64,000 bases of DNA from Clostridia bacterium (GTDB lineage: Bacteria; Bacillota; Clostridia; Oscillospirales; CAG-272). Both the position numbers and the translations under genes were made by a program. Shown here in pieces: positions 35,904-43,625 of the stretch. The stretch lies in the NCBI GenBank assembly GCA_017453365.1, contig JAFTKH010000006.1:70321-134320 (forward strand), given 5' to 3'. Numbering within the stretch: the stretch's first letter is position 1; each line of letters opens with the position of its first letter. A model generated the notes under the pieces. It saw only the letters and a list, made by a program, of their open reading frames with translations. It ran no database searches and was not told where the DNA came from.

Positions 35904-38137
35904 TGAAGAGAAATAAGCTTACACTTCTTGTAGCGGTTCTGCTTCTTGGAGCTATGCTCCTTGCATCCTGCAGCCCGGATCCTACCGATCCCGTTGAGCC
36001 TCCTCTCTTTAACGAGGTTGAGAACAACCATTCCGAGGCTATCGGAGCTTGGGCAGAGTATCTCTCCTACGTAGCTCCCGAGAAGACTCCCGAGTATAAG
36101 GCTACGGAAATTCTTTCCAACCTTAAGATCAACGACGCTGCTGAAATTACCGACGAGCTTATCGTGGTAGTGGAAGAAAAGGAAAACTTCAAGACTATTC
36201 CCGCAGAAGAGGGCGTCGAGGGTGCACTTCCCACCGAGGTGAAGGTCAGCACCTCGAAGACCATTAAATGGTACAATAAGAACACCGGCGAGCTTGTGAA
36301 GACCTTGAGTCAGCTTACTGCTGAGCAGTTCGACGTCGAGGGTACTTGGAAGTACGACGAGACCGTTGATCCTGCGAAGCTCGTTTGGTACGAAATCGTT
36401 TATGCAGATATGTACACCGGTCTTATCAGGGTGAAGACCACCACCCTCCAGCTCAAGGAGCAGGAGGAGGGCGCCGAGGCGCTCGATACCGCGGCTGTTT
36501 CGAGCTATGAGTCGAAGGCTGCCTGGAGCTACTACCTTCCCGACGGTACTCTCTTCCTTGAGAACCTCGAGGGCGTGCTCACTAAGCGTAGCGTAGACAA
36601 CGCAGCAGCTGCTGCTCTGGGCCGTTACCTCATTGACTGCGAGGAGACCGGCAAGACCTACCTTATGGAAGACGGCGAGCTTGTTCGCGAGTTTGACTAT
36701 AAGGCAGAGTACAACGTTCCCGTCTATGACGAGGACAACTGCACCTACACCTGGGATAGCGGTTATATGACGAAGAACGTTGACGATTACGCTTACTTTG
36801 AGCATAACGGCAATAAGTACGTCATCACCGAGGAGCTTCCCGCTACCGTTCGCGTTGGCGAGCTTACGATGTTCCTTGTACAGGGTATGTCTATCTACGT
36901 AACTGATAAGGACGATAAGCCTCTTGTGAGCTACGAGACCGAGTGCTACGGCATCACCGGCTACGCAGTTCTCTCGAACGGAAACATCTACACCTGTGAG
37001 TTCGAGCTTCTTGCTCGCGACGCTGCAGAGTACGACGTGCTCTCCGGCGAGGATAAGCTGAACGTACATCACAAGCTTATCAACATTACCGACGGCAGTG
37101 TTACCGAGCTCGACCTTGGCTTCAAGGCAGCGAAGCTCTTTAACAACACCACGAAGGAAATCAACTCCTTCCTCAACTACGCAACTCTTGAGATTACCGA
37201 CTTCGGTAATCCTACCGACGCACTCCTTGAGAGCGCAAGCGTTAAGGATGGATACATCCTCGCTGAGATTCAGAAGCATGAGGGCGGCGTGCTCGACGGT
37301 GCTACCACCTGGGCAGTTCTTGACGAGAGCCTCAACATTGTGAAGGAGCTTCCCGCTATTATCGCTGACCAGTTCACCTATCCCTCGTTTATGGATGCTG
37401 AAACTATGATAGTCAGCGCGAGAACGGTAGGCAACGAGATTATCAACTACGCTGCTGACCTCGAGAGCGGAGAGATGACTCTCCTTCCCGATACGAATGC
37501 GCTTAATAGAATACAGATCCTTAACAACGGATACTTCTGGAATAAGAAGGTTTACGATAAGGACTGGAACGTTCTTAAAGACTTCAATAATACCGTTACT
37601 TCCTCCTCGAGCTACACCGTTTATGCGGGCTTCCATGTAATAAATGGTGACCTCTACTACTACAGCTACTCGAGCACCGTAGAATCGCTTCCTACCGTAT
37701 TTGACTGGACTCGTCTTGAGATAACTCGGAACGAGAAGACCGAATACGTGTGGGAATACGACGAGGAGCTGGAAAAAGAAGTAGAGAAAGAAATTTCGGT
37801 GGTAACCTATGGTACCACAACCGACTTCATAGTTGACGACGCAGTATACAGTGATGGAATTTTTGCGTACGGTTCCTCGATGGATAGCGGTAAGATTTAT
37901 AACATTGACGGCGACCTGATTATAGGCAGAGAGACCTACGATGAGTATATTGAGAGCGAGAAGCTTGACAATACAGTTCGCTACAGTGTTGTAAAGACCA
38001 TTAACTGGCTTGGTACAGTTGAGGACGGATATCTCGCAGTCGTAAGACTTGCTTATACTAACGACACAAGTACTACCACCGAGGATTCGGGTATTCCCCA
38101 GAGCTTCACAGAGTACGAGTATTACATTATTAAATGA
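35903..38137 (+). CDS. Large lipoprotein, paralog 3 of 4
   Basis: The longest of the four, 744 residues (lipobox LASC, Cys23; GGAGGAG upstream within the previous gene). The matching core is AVLSNGNIYTCEFEL near 354, followed by LINITDGSVTELDLGF. It has extra acidic insertions relative to the others, for example a Glu/Lys-rich stretch near 620-640 (WEYDEELEKEVEKEISVVTY). The same propeller-like reading applies (SYYLPDGTLFLENLEG, TGKTYLMEDGELVREFDY). It is probably exposed on the outer face of the membrane. Function unknown. Confidence 0.75.
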   Translation: MKRNKLTLLVAVLLLGAMLLASCSPDPTDPVEPPLFNEVENNHSEAIGAWAEYLSYVAPEKTPEYKATEILSNLKINDAAEITDELIVVVEEKENFKTIPAEEGVEGALPTEVKVSTSKTIKWYNKNTGELVKTLSQLTAEQFDVEGTWKYDETVDPAKLVWYEIVYADMYTGLIRVKTTTLQLKEQEEGAEALDTAAVSSYESKAAWSYYLPDGTLFLENLEGVLTKRSVDNAAAAALGRYLIDCEETGKTYLMEDGELVREFDYKAEYNVPVYDEDNCTYTWDSGYMTKNVDDYAYFEHNGNKYVITEELPATVRVGELTMFLVQGMSIYVTDKDDKPLVSYETECYGITGYAVLSNGNIYTCEFELLARDAAEYDVLSGEDKLNVHHKLINITDGSVTELDLGFKAAKLFNNTTKEINSFLNYATLEITDFGNPTDALLESASVKDGYILAEIQKHEGGVLDGATTWAVLDESLNIVKELPAIIADQFTYPSFMDAETMIVSARTVGNEIINYAADLESGEMTLLPDTNALNRIQILNNGYFWNKKVYDKDWNVLKDFNNTVTSSSSYTVYAGFHVINGDLYYYSYSSTVESLPTVFDWTRLEITRNEKTEYVWEYDEELEKEVEKEISVVTYGTTTDFIVDDAVYSDGIFAYGSSMDSGKIYNIDGDLIIGRETYDEYIESEKLDNTVRYSVVKTINWLGTVEDGYLAVVRLAYTNDTSTTTEDSGIPQSFTEYEYYIIK

Positions 38138-38154
38138 TGAAAAGGAGTGGAAAA

Positions 38155-40116
38155 ATGAAACGCAAAATTATTTGCCTCGCAATATGCGTAGCATGTTTAT
38201 TGACAATGCTTGCTTCCTGCGGCTCTGATACCGTTTGCACCGCGCATACGGACGCAGATAAGAACTCGACGTGCGATACCTGCGGAATTCCCGTGGTTAC
38301 CGTGGTCGAGAAGGTTCCCACCGAAGAGGAAATTGTTGAGATGGTAGTTGCTGCCATTCCCGCAGATGCTACTCTCGGCGACGTTTACAACGTTACCGTA
38401 GACCCCCAGGCTCTTGTTCCCGAGCTCGTTGCTAACGAAAATTTCAAGAACGCAAGGTCCGTTAGTAACAGCAACAGATATATAAAGTATATGTACGACA
38501 CCCAGACCAAGGGTGCTGACACCACCGAAGAGAACTGGCCTACTGCGGAAGAGTGGACCGGCGAGGAGACCTGGACCGCTGACGGCTGGAAGGCTGACGA
38601 CAGATATGTTCGTACCTACGCCGTATACGACCTTCTTGAGAACAAGAACGTCTTAACCTATGAGGTAACCGAGGAGTTCAAGCTTGGCGACACCCACGTT
38701 AACTCCGTAGACGTTACTTTCTACGACTTCTTCTTCTTTGAGGTTACTACCACTGTATGGACCTCTGAAGAGGAGAACAACCAGGTAGAGTGGACCTCGA
38801 AGACCACCGTTGACTACCGCTTCCTCGACGGCACTGTGTTCGTTGACGAGGCTAAGGTAGAGAAGGGTGAGAACTTCCACGAGCCCGTATTCAACAGCCT
38901 TTCCGCTGATGAGAGCATCGTTTACTACACTGTTGACGACGTTATGTACGCTTTTGATACCGAGACCTATGCAGAGCTTGCCAAGGGTAGCGTTGACACG
39001 TTCGTGAAGCGCCCCGAATTCGATTACAAGACCGATGCTTACGGTATCTCGAACGTTGGAAACAATGTTTACGTTTACGACCTTACCAAGTGGATCGAGT
39101 GCGTATACGCATACGAGATTCCCGAAGGTGCTGATTCTTGGATACTCAACAACGGTAACATCCTTGTTCAGCAGTCCGTTGTTCTTCCCGAGAGTGCAGT
39201 TAACTATGACTACACCGACGGTTACAAGTACGACCTCGTACATACCGTTGTTGACGTAGCTAATAAGACCACCGCTAACCTTGAGCTTGGCTACTACGTA
39301 TATGACGTTGCTACTGCTGAGGAGTTTGAAGACGGCGTAAAGGATACCGTTAAGAATCACCTTACCGTTAACGTAATAAACAACAAGAATCTTGGCAAGA
39401 CTATCTATCTTGTTTGCGACGATGCTCTTGCTATCATCGCAGAATACGACGCAGTCCTTCCCGACTTCGTTTCCGACGTTACGCTCGTTGCTGACGGCGT
39501 ATTCCGGGGTGTTGCCGTATACGGCGATGGCTCGAGAGTTACTAAGCTCTACAACGATAAGGGCGAGGAGCTCGCAACTCTTCCCACCTACGCAGTTGTT
39601 ACCGAGACCTACGTTCTTAACGACGGTAAGTACTATGACTTCACTATGAAGCTTCTCCTTGACCCTGCCGCTGCAGAGAAGGTAGAGGACAGATACACTG
39701 TTCTTTTCACCGGTGACGATTATCTCCTTCTTAAGAAGGGTGAGGACGTCTACTACTGGAACGCAACTCTTGCAGCTCCCGTATGCGTAGCAGACAAGAC
39801 CAACGTTGAGATGGTTCCTTCGACTGACGATCCCACAGTTCTCGTTCCCACTACTCCCAACCCTGTTGTTGAGCAGGATGTTGTAGACACAAATGACGAT
39901 TACTTCATCGTTAAGACTGTTACCACGACCACCACTCCCGCCGAGACCGAGGGGGCTCCCGATGAGGTTGACGTTAAGACTGTTTACACTCTCTACAACG
40001 CAGCTAACGCTAAGGTTATGGAGTCTGAGGCTTCCATAGATATTGGGTCCTTCGACATTGAAGGCGAGATTGTTTGGGTAGCTGTGTCCGACGGAGTATA
40101 CAACTTCGCAAAGTAA
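38155..40116 (+). CDS. Large lipoprotein, paralog 4 of 4, with Cys/His/Asp motif after the anchor
   Basis: A 653-residue lipoprotein (lipobox LASC, Cys22). ATG 38155 is preferred to 38134 because AAGGAG lies between them, eight to nine bases upstream. After the anchor comes TVCTAHTDADKNSTCDTCG, a C-x-x-H-x-D-x-D...C-D-x-C motif like that in the lipoprotein at 23453. The propeller-like body contains WILNNGNILVQQSVV near 328, then VVDVANKTTANLELGYY, matching its three neighbours. The late segment DDYLLLKKGEDVYYWNATL fits a blade. It ends at a perfect terminator. Confidence 0.75.
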   Translation: MKRKIICLAICVACLLTMLASCGSDTVCTAHTDADKNSTCDTCGIPVVTVVEKVPTEEEIVEMVVAAIPADATLGDVYNVTVDPQALVPELVANENFKNARSVSNSNRYIKYMYDTQTKGADTTEENWPTAEEWTGEETWTADGWKADDRYVRTYAVYDLLENKNVLTYEVTEEFKLGDTHVNSVDVTFYDFFFFEVTTTVWTSEEENNQVEWTSKTTVDYRFLDGTVFVDEAKVEKGENFHEPVFNSLSADESIVYYTVDDVMYAFDTETYAELAKGSVDTFVKRPEFDYKTDAYGISNVGNNVYVYDLTKWIECVYAYEIPEGADSWILNNGNILVQQSVVLPESAVNYDYTDGYKYDLVHTVVDVANKTTANLELGYYVYDVATAEEFEDGVKDTVKNHLTVNVINNKNLGKTIYLVCDDALAIIAEYDAVLPDFVSDVTLVADGVFRGVAVYGDGSRVTKLYNDKGEELATLPTYAVVTETYVLNDGKYYDFTMKLLLDPAAAEKVEDRYTVLFTGDDYLLLKKGEDVYYWNATLAAPVCVADKTNVEMVPSTDDPTVLVPTTPNPVVEQDVVDTNDDYFIVKTVTTTTTPAETEGAPDEVDVKTVYTLYNAANAKVMESEASIDIGSFDIEGEIVWVAVSDGVYNFAK

Positions 40117-40130
40117 TATAAGCAAAAAAG

Positions 40131-40155
40131 AAAAAAGCCCCTCGGGGCTTTTTTC
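40131..40155 (+). terminator. Terminator of the lipoprotein cluster
   Basis: AAAAAAGCCCC-TCG-GGGCTTTTTT hairpin 15 bp after the last stop codon. Confidence 0.92.
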
Positions 40156-40172
40156 TTTGATAAATAATGAAA

Positions 40173-40490
40173 TTATTGCTTAGACTTTTTATTTTTAAGC
40201 TTTGTTACGAGCTTGCTCCGTATTCTCTCATAGAGGTTATCCGCCTCTGGAAATGGGAGAGGAGCTCCGCCGACACGCTCGCGGAAGAGGCGGTTCATTC
40301 GTATCTTGTACCTTCTGCTTGGCGGCGGTATTTCCGTGTTCTCGAATTCTTCCTCGAGCTCGCGGATTTTCGAGTCCATAGCTTCGGATAATGCCCGCTT
40401 GAACAGCTCTTCCTTCCCGCCCTGCATATTTGTTTTAGTACTGTTAGTAATCTTATTACTGTTAGTAATTTTATTACTGTTCGTATCCAT
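40173..40490 (-). CDS. Hypothetical small charged protein with tandem NSNKIT repeat
   Basis: I do not recognise the family. The ATG at 40490 is preceded by AGGAG (40496-40500); an upstream in-frame ATG (40556) would overlap the AbrB gene and lacks a good RBS. The 105-residue product starts with a low-complexity Asn/Lys/Thr segment encoded by an 18-bp tandem repeat (NSNKIT NSNKIT NSTKTN). A predicted helix rich in Glu and Lys follows (FKRALSEAMDSKIRELEEEF), then a basic tail (RRYKIRMNRLFRERVGG and KLKNKKSKQ). It follows the AbrB-type gene by 43 bp and is probably co-transcribed. Confidence 0.65.
   Translation of the reverse strand: MDTNSNKITNSNKITNSTKTNMQGGKEELFKRALSEAMDSKIRELEEEFENTEIPPPSRRYKIRMNRLFRERVGGAPLPFPEADNLYERIRSKLVTKLKNKKSKQ
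40428..40481 (-). repeat. 18-bp tandem repeat inside the small charged protein gene
   Basis: Two near-identical 18-bp units (40464-40481 and 40446-40463; one C/T difference) and a diverged third (40428-40445). The unit reads AACAGTAATAAAATTACT on the coding strand. Because 18 is a multiple of 3, copy-number change would keep the frame. Confidence 0.8.
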
Positions 40491-40533
40491 TTTTTCTCCT
40501 GTATTGATGTATCGGTTTATAAGGCCGGGTGTC

Positions 40534-40773
40534 TTAACCGTTCTTTTCTTTTTCATACATCATAACGGCCTTCATAATACACCCGTTGCATAAGGGGAGC
40601 GCTTCCGCGCCCGTCACGGGGCGGTTGCATATTCTACAGAAGCAGTTTTGCGCCCGTATTGTAACACCGAAGCCGCTGTCCTGAAATTCTACTGCCGTCC
40701 CCTCGTTGAGCCCATATTTCTTCCTGAGCTCCCGCGGAATGACTATTCTTCCGAGCTTATCGACCTTCCTCAT
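40534..40773 (-). CDS. AbrB/SpoVT-type DNA-binding protein with C-terminal zinc-finger-like Cys pairs
   Basis: A 79-residue protein. Residues 1-45 form the AbrB/MazE swapped-hairpin domain (MRKVDKLGRIVIPRELRKKY). The C-terminal 35 residues hold two Cys-x2-Cys pairs (CRIC and CNGC), a probable zinc site not found in AbrB itself. ATG 40773 is preceded by GGGAGAG; the longer upstream frame lacks an RBS and runs into the leader RNA. It may be a transition-state or autoregulatory repressor. Its leader is the structured RNA at 40791-40995. Confidence 0.85.
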   Translation of the reverse strand: MRKVDKLGRIVIPRELRKKYGLNEGTAVEFQDSGFGVTIRAQNCFCRICNRPVTGAEALPLCNGCIMKAVMMYEKEKNG

Positions 40774-40790
40774 AAATCTCTCCCGCAGAA

Positions 40791-40822
40791 ATAAAAAGTG
40801 CGGCCACCGAAGTAAGCCGCAC
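40791..40822 (-). terminator. Terminator/attenuator at the end of the AbrB leader RNA
   Basis: Minus-strand GTGCGGC (40816-40822) / GCCGCAC (40798-40804) with inner AC/GT pairs, then TTTTTATTT. It lies 18 bp before the AbrB start codon, so it either ends a separate RNA or attenuates the gene. Confidence 0.8.
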
Positions 40823-40995
40823 AAAAACGCAAACTCCGATAGTCGCCAAACTAACTTTATGTGAAAAGTGTTACCACAATTGCATAAATGGAATTTGCAT
40901 TTTATCAAATTCAATAATACAATTGTGCATAAAAATAGGTATAACTATTCCTATAAAGAAAAAAGCACGTTTCACGAATATTAAGTTAGTTTGGC
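40791..40995 (-). ncRNA. Structured RNA of about 200 nt ahead of the AbrB gene (6S-like rod or regulated leader)
   Basis: A promoter (41002-41030) predicts a start at or next to 40995. The first 13 nt GCCAAACTAACTT (40983-40995) pair perfectly with AAGTTAGTTTGGC (40845-40857). Inside are a 6-bp stem (GTGAAA 40970-40975 / TTTCAC 40861-40866), a large AT-rich asymmetric bubble, an 8-bp stem (CACAATTG 40920-40927 / CAATTGTG 40875-40882) and a 7-bp apical stem (GAATTTG 40906-40912 / CAAATTC 40891-40897). An intrinsic terminator follows. The rod with central bubble resembles 6S RNA, but no conserved sequence proves it, and a regulated 5' leader of the AbrB gene is the main alternative. Confidence 0.6.
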
Positions 40996-41001
40996 ATAAT
41001 T

Positions 41002-41030
41002 ATTATATCACCGTTTTTCGGATTTGTAAA
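41002..41030 (-). promoter_or_regulatory. Promoter of the structured RNA / AbrB gene
   Basis: Minus-strand TTTACA (41025-41030), 17-bp spacer, TATAAT (41002-41007). Confidence 0.8.
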
Positions 41031-41051
41031 GGAGTTTTTTATATTATACAT

Positions 41052-41077
41052 AAAAAAAGCTTCCTCCGAGAGGAAGG
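41052..41077 (-). terminator. Minus-strand terminator upstream of the AbrB promoter
   Basis: CTTCCTC / GAGGAAG stem, followed on the minus strand by GCTTTTTTT. It would block read-through from the membrane-protein operon into the AbrB region. Confidence 0.7.
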
Positions 41078-41081
41078 CGGC

Positions 41082-41142
41082 CCCCCTCAGTCTCGCGTTT
41101 GCTCGACAGCTCCCCCTGCTTCGGGGGCAGCCTTGCTCGGGT
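41082..41142 (-). repeat. Dispersed palindromic repeat, copy 2
   Basis: On the minus strand: CACCCGAGCAAGGCTGCCCC, AGGGGGAGCTGTC, then GACTGAGGGG, in the same order as in the copy at 29679-29738, with a different loop. Both copies lie just past the 3' ends of genes. Confidence 0.7.
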
Positions 41143-41155
41143 GATACTCCTAAAC

Positions 41156-41186
41156 GAAAAAGGCTCCCTTTTACACAAGGGAGCCG
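41156..41186 (-). terminator. Terminator of the Na+ decarboxylase operon
   Basis: GGCTCCCTT / AAGGGAGCC hairpin, followed on the minus strand by TTTTTCGTTT. Confidence 0.85.
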
Positions 41187-41217
41187 AATTTTGCGTAGCA
41201 AAAGACAGAGGAATTTC

Positions 41218-42021
41218 TTATTTTTTCTTCTTTCTCTCGCGCTCTTTGAGATATTTTTTCATAAGCTCGCGGTTCTTTTTGAGATACGCTCGTAGTTGAG
41301 TTTTATGGTGGCAGAGCTTCTCTTTACAGTTCGCGCATTTCAGCGAATCGTTCGTATTCTCGGCGAATCTCTCGGGGTGTAGTCTTATTGCCAGCTCCCA
41401 GAACAGAAGGAGCAGAAGACCCGTACCGAAGAGTGTCAGCGTGTACCAGTGCGGAATAAGAGCCAGAGGCGTGAACATCATAGCGTAATCCCAGTTGTAT
41501 ATTCTGCAGCTGCCGCAGCATTTATTCTTCATAAACCACGTCTGGAACGGGCAGAAGAAGAGAATGCATATCATATCGCAGACGGAATAGAAGAGAGCTA
41601 TAAGAACGAGTATTCCCGCATCTATCAAGTGTGTGAAATAAAGGGCGGCTATAACGCCGTTTAGCAGGAGCCAAGCGATAAGGGTGATGATTGTCCCTCG
41701 CCTTTTTGGTATATTGGGTTCTTTCTGCTCGGTTGGGACAAAATTCCTCTTAAACTGCTTCTGACATCCCATACTCTCAATACCTGATGGGAAAAAGCGC
41801 AGCAGCATCTCGCCGATAAAGAATATCCACACGAGAATGAGGAACGGCCAATTATCCTCGAGCGCACCGAGTACCGCGTCCGTGTGCCCGAGCACCGTAC
41901 CGAATACGTAGCAGATTATAGCGAAAATCAGGAGCAGTAAGCGCGCCGCGAGCTTCCACGCGTGAAAAACGGAAATTTTCGACCAACGCTTCTTTGGATT
42001 TTTCTCTGCACCTTTATTCAT
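41218..42021 (-). CDS. Hypothetical membrane protein with Cys-rich loop and tail
   Basis: A 267-residue membrane protein of unknown family. About five hydrophobic segments (roughly 20-45, 57-75, 110-130, 135-155, 185-205). Between the last two is KNKCCGSCRIYNWDYAMM, and the cytoplasmic tail holds CANCKEKLCHH plus a Lys-rich end. The paired cysteines may bind metal or form a redox pair. The ATG at 42021 overlaps the stop of the 48-residue gene (ATGAATAA), and the whole runs in the decarboxylase operon, so a link to that pump or to membrane assembly is possible. Confidence 0.65.
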   Translation of the reverse strand: MNKGAEKNPKKRWSKISVFHAWKLAARLLLLIFAIICYVFGTVLGHTDAVLGALEDNWPFLILVWIFFIGEMLLRFFPSGIESMGCQKQFKRNFVPTEQKEPNIPKRRGTIITLIAWLLLNGVIAALYFTHLIDAGILVLIALFYSVCDMICILFFCPFQTWFMKNKCCGSCRIYNWDYAMMFTPLALIPHWYTLTLFGTGLLLLLFWELAIRLHPERFAENTNDSLKCANCKEKLCHHKTQLRAYLKKNRELMKKYLKERERKKKK

Positions 42022-42160
42022 CTGTGTTTTTTCCGCCAAGCCGCGCGGTAAAGTGAGATATGAGATAGGTTGCGCCCATTATGATACCGACTATCATAAA
42101 TACGCCGAGCATACCTGCGAGCATATACTGAAGATTATTAACAAATGCATCGAAATTCAT
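42014..42160 (-). CDS. Small single-helix protein, probable Na+ pump decarboxylase gamma subunit (OadG-like)
   Basis: A 48-residue product. AAGGAG lies seven bases ahead of ATG 42160, 14 bp after the beta-subunit stop. One hydrophobic helix (MLAGMLGVFMIVGIIMGATY) is followed by a short polar tail. Size, single N-terminal helix and position directly after the beta subunit match the gamma (OadG/GcdD-type) subunit, which stabilises Na+-translocating decarboxylases. The tail lacks the metal-binding end of classical OadG, so the call is tentative. Confidence 0.65.
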   Translation of the reverse strand: MNFDAFVNNLQYMLAGMLGVFMIVGIIMGATYLISHFTARLGGKNTDE

Positions 42161-42174
42161 ATTTTATCTCCTTC

Positions 42175-43422
42175 TTAACCGAAGAAATTGAGGATAAGTG
42201 CTCCTGCAATAACAGAAGCTATCTGTCCCGATACGTTGACACCGATGGAGTGCATAAGGACGAAGTTGTTCGGGTCTTCCTTGAGCGCCATCTTATGTAC
42301 GATACGTCCCGACATCGGGAACGCCGAAATACCTGCTGCACCTATCATCGGGTTGATGAGGGGCTGGTGTAACAGCTTCATTATGAGGTTGTAGAGCTTC
42401 GCGAAGAGGACACCGCCTGCGGTATCTACGATAAACGCGATAAGACCGAGCGCGAGAATGAGGAGTGTGCTTCCGCTTAAGAACTGCTCTGCGGTCATGT
42501 TGAAGGCGATAGTGATACCGAGGAATATGGTGATGAGGTTAGCGAGCACCTTCTGTGCCGTCTCGGAGAGAGCCTCGAGCACGCCGCACTCACGGATTAG
42601 GTTACCGAACATAAGGAAGCCGATAAGCGAGCCCGCGCCGGGCGCGAAGATACAGGCAATTATGGTTATGATAATGGGGAAGAGTATTTTGGTGGTCTTC
42701 GATACGGTCTTCTGCGTATATTCCATTCTTATCATACGCTCTTTTTTGGTCGTGAGGAGCTTGATAACGGGGGGCTGGATAATAGGAACGAGTGCCATAT
42801 AGGAGTATGCCGCGACCGTAATAGCACCGATATAGGACGCCTCGGGCGTTCCGCCGAGAAGCGCGTTAGCAACTACTATAGAGGTAGGTCCGTCAGCCGC
42901 ACCGATAATGGAGATGGATGCCGCTACGTCGTCGGTGAAAAAGAGCGATGCCATGCAGAGGGTGAAGAATATACCGAACTGTGCCGCCGCACCGAATATC
43001 ATAAGCTTCGGGTTGTTGAGCAGGGGGCCGAAATCTATCATAGCTCCGATACCGATGAAGAGTAAGAGCGGAAAGAGCTCGTTGGCAATTCCGGCGTTAT
43101 ATAGAGTGTGTAGCGGCTCTGCGGCACCCGAATATTTAATGAATTCAGCTCCCGATATACCGCATACGGAGCAGCAACCCTCCATAATCTTCCATGCGCC
43201 GCCGCAGATCTCACCCTCTATCTCGTGGGCACAGGTGAGCAGGCCGGGGAAATTCATTATAATACAGCCGAAGCCGATGGGTAAGAGGAGCGTCGGCTCC
43301 ATTTGCTTTTTAATAGCGAGATAGATAAGTAGGCCGCCTATAGCCCACATTATTATCATTTTCCAGTTGCCGTTTTCACCAAAGGCTAATATGGTGTCGA
43401 ACAGGCTGAGAAGCTTATCCAT
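42175..43422 (-). CDS. Na+-translocating decarboxylase beta subunit (OadB/GcdB/MmdB)
   Basis: Integral membrane subunit that couples decarboxylation of a biotin-bound carboxyl group to Na+ export, 415 residues with about nine to eleven helices. Conserved segments are SIIGAADGPTSIVVAN, which holds the Asp of the Na+ site, and the late MIGAAGISAFPMSGRIVHK. The carboxyltransferase alpha and biotin carrier subunits are not adjacent, so the substrate (oxaloacetate, methylmalonyl-CoA or glutaconyl-CoA) is unknown. Confidence 0.93.
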   Translation of the reverse strand: MDKLLSLFDTILAFGENGNWKMIIMWAIGGLLIYLAIKKQMEPTLLLPIGFGCIIMNFPGLLTCAHEIEGEICGGAWKIMEGCCSVCGISGAEFIKYSGAAEPLHTLYNAGIANELFPLLLFIGIGAMIDFGPLLNNPKLMIFGAAAQFGIFFTLCMASLFFTDDVAASISIIGAADGPTSIVVANALLGGTPEASYIGAITVAAYSYMALVPIIQPPVIKLLTTKKERMIRMEYTQKTVSKTTKILFPIIITIIACIFAPGAGSLIGFLMFGNLIRECGVLEALSETAQKVLANLITIFLGITIAFNMTAEQFLSGSTLLILALGLIAFIVDTAGGVLFAKLYNLIMKLLHQPLINPMIGAAGISAFPMSGRIVHKMALKEDPNNFVLMHSIGVNVSGQIASVIAGALILNFFG

Positions 43423-43461
43423 AGTTTACAGTCCTTTACTAAAATTTTATACAGCCTTTTA

Positions 43462-43490
43462 AGTATACTACAAAACGGGAATAATTTCAA
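43462..43490 (-). promoter_or_regulatory. Promoter of the Na+ decarboxylase operon
   Basis: Minus-strand TTGAAA (43485-43490), 17-bp spacer, TATACT (43462-43467). Confidence 0.7.
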
Positions 43491-43573
43491 GCAGTTTTTA
43501 AATGTAATATTAATTTTTTACAAACTAAAGAAAAATTTTTCTTTAATGAGATGTTTCGTTTTGTAAAAAACGG

Positions 43574-43602
43574 TTGACAGCGGCCGCATACCGTGGTTAA
43601 AT
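43574..43602 (+). promoter_or_regulatory. Promoter of the cardiolipin synthase gene
   Basis: TTGACA (43574-43579), 17-bp spacer, TTAAAT (43597-43602). Its position excludes the longer upstream start of the following frame (43593). Confidence 0.7.
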
Positions 43603-43625
43603 ATCTTAAAGAAAGGGGGTTCGGA

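Noticed and set aside
40774..40914. N-terminal extension of the AbrB-type gene to 40914
   Set aside because: It would translate the structured RNA and terminator; no RBS is present, and the AbrB fold begins at residue 1 of the shorter start.
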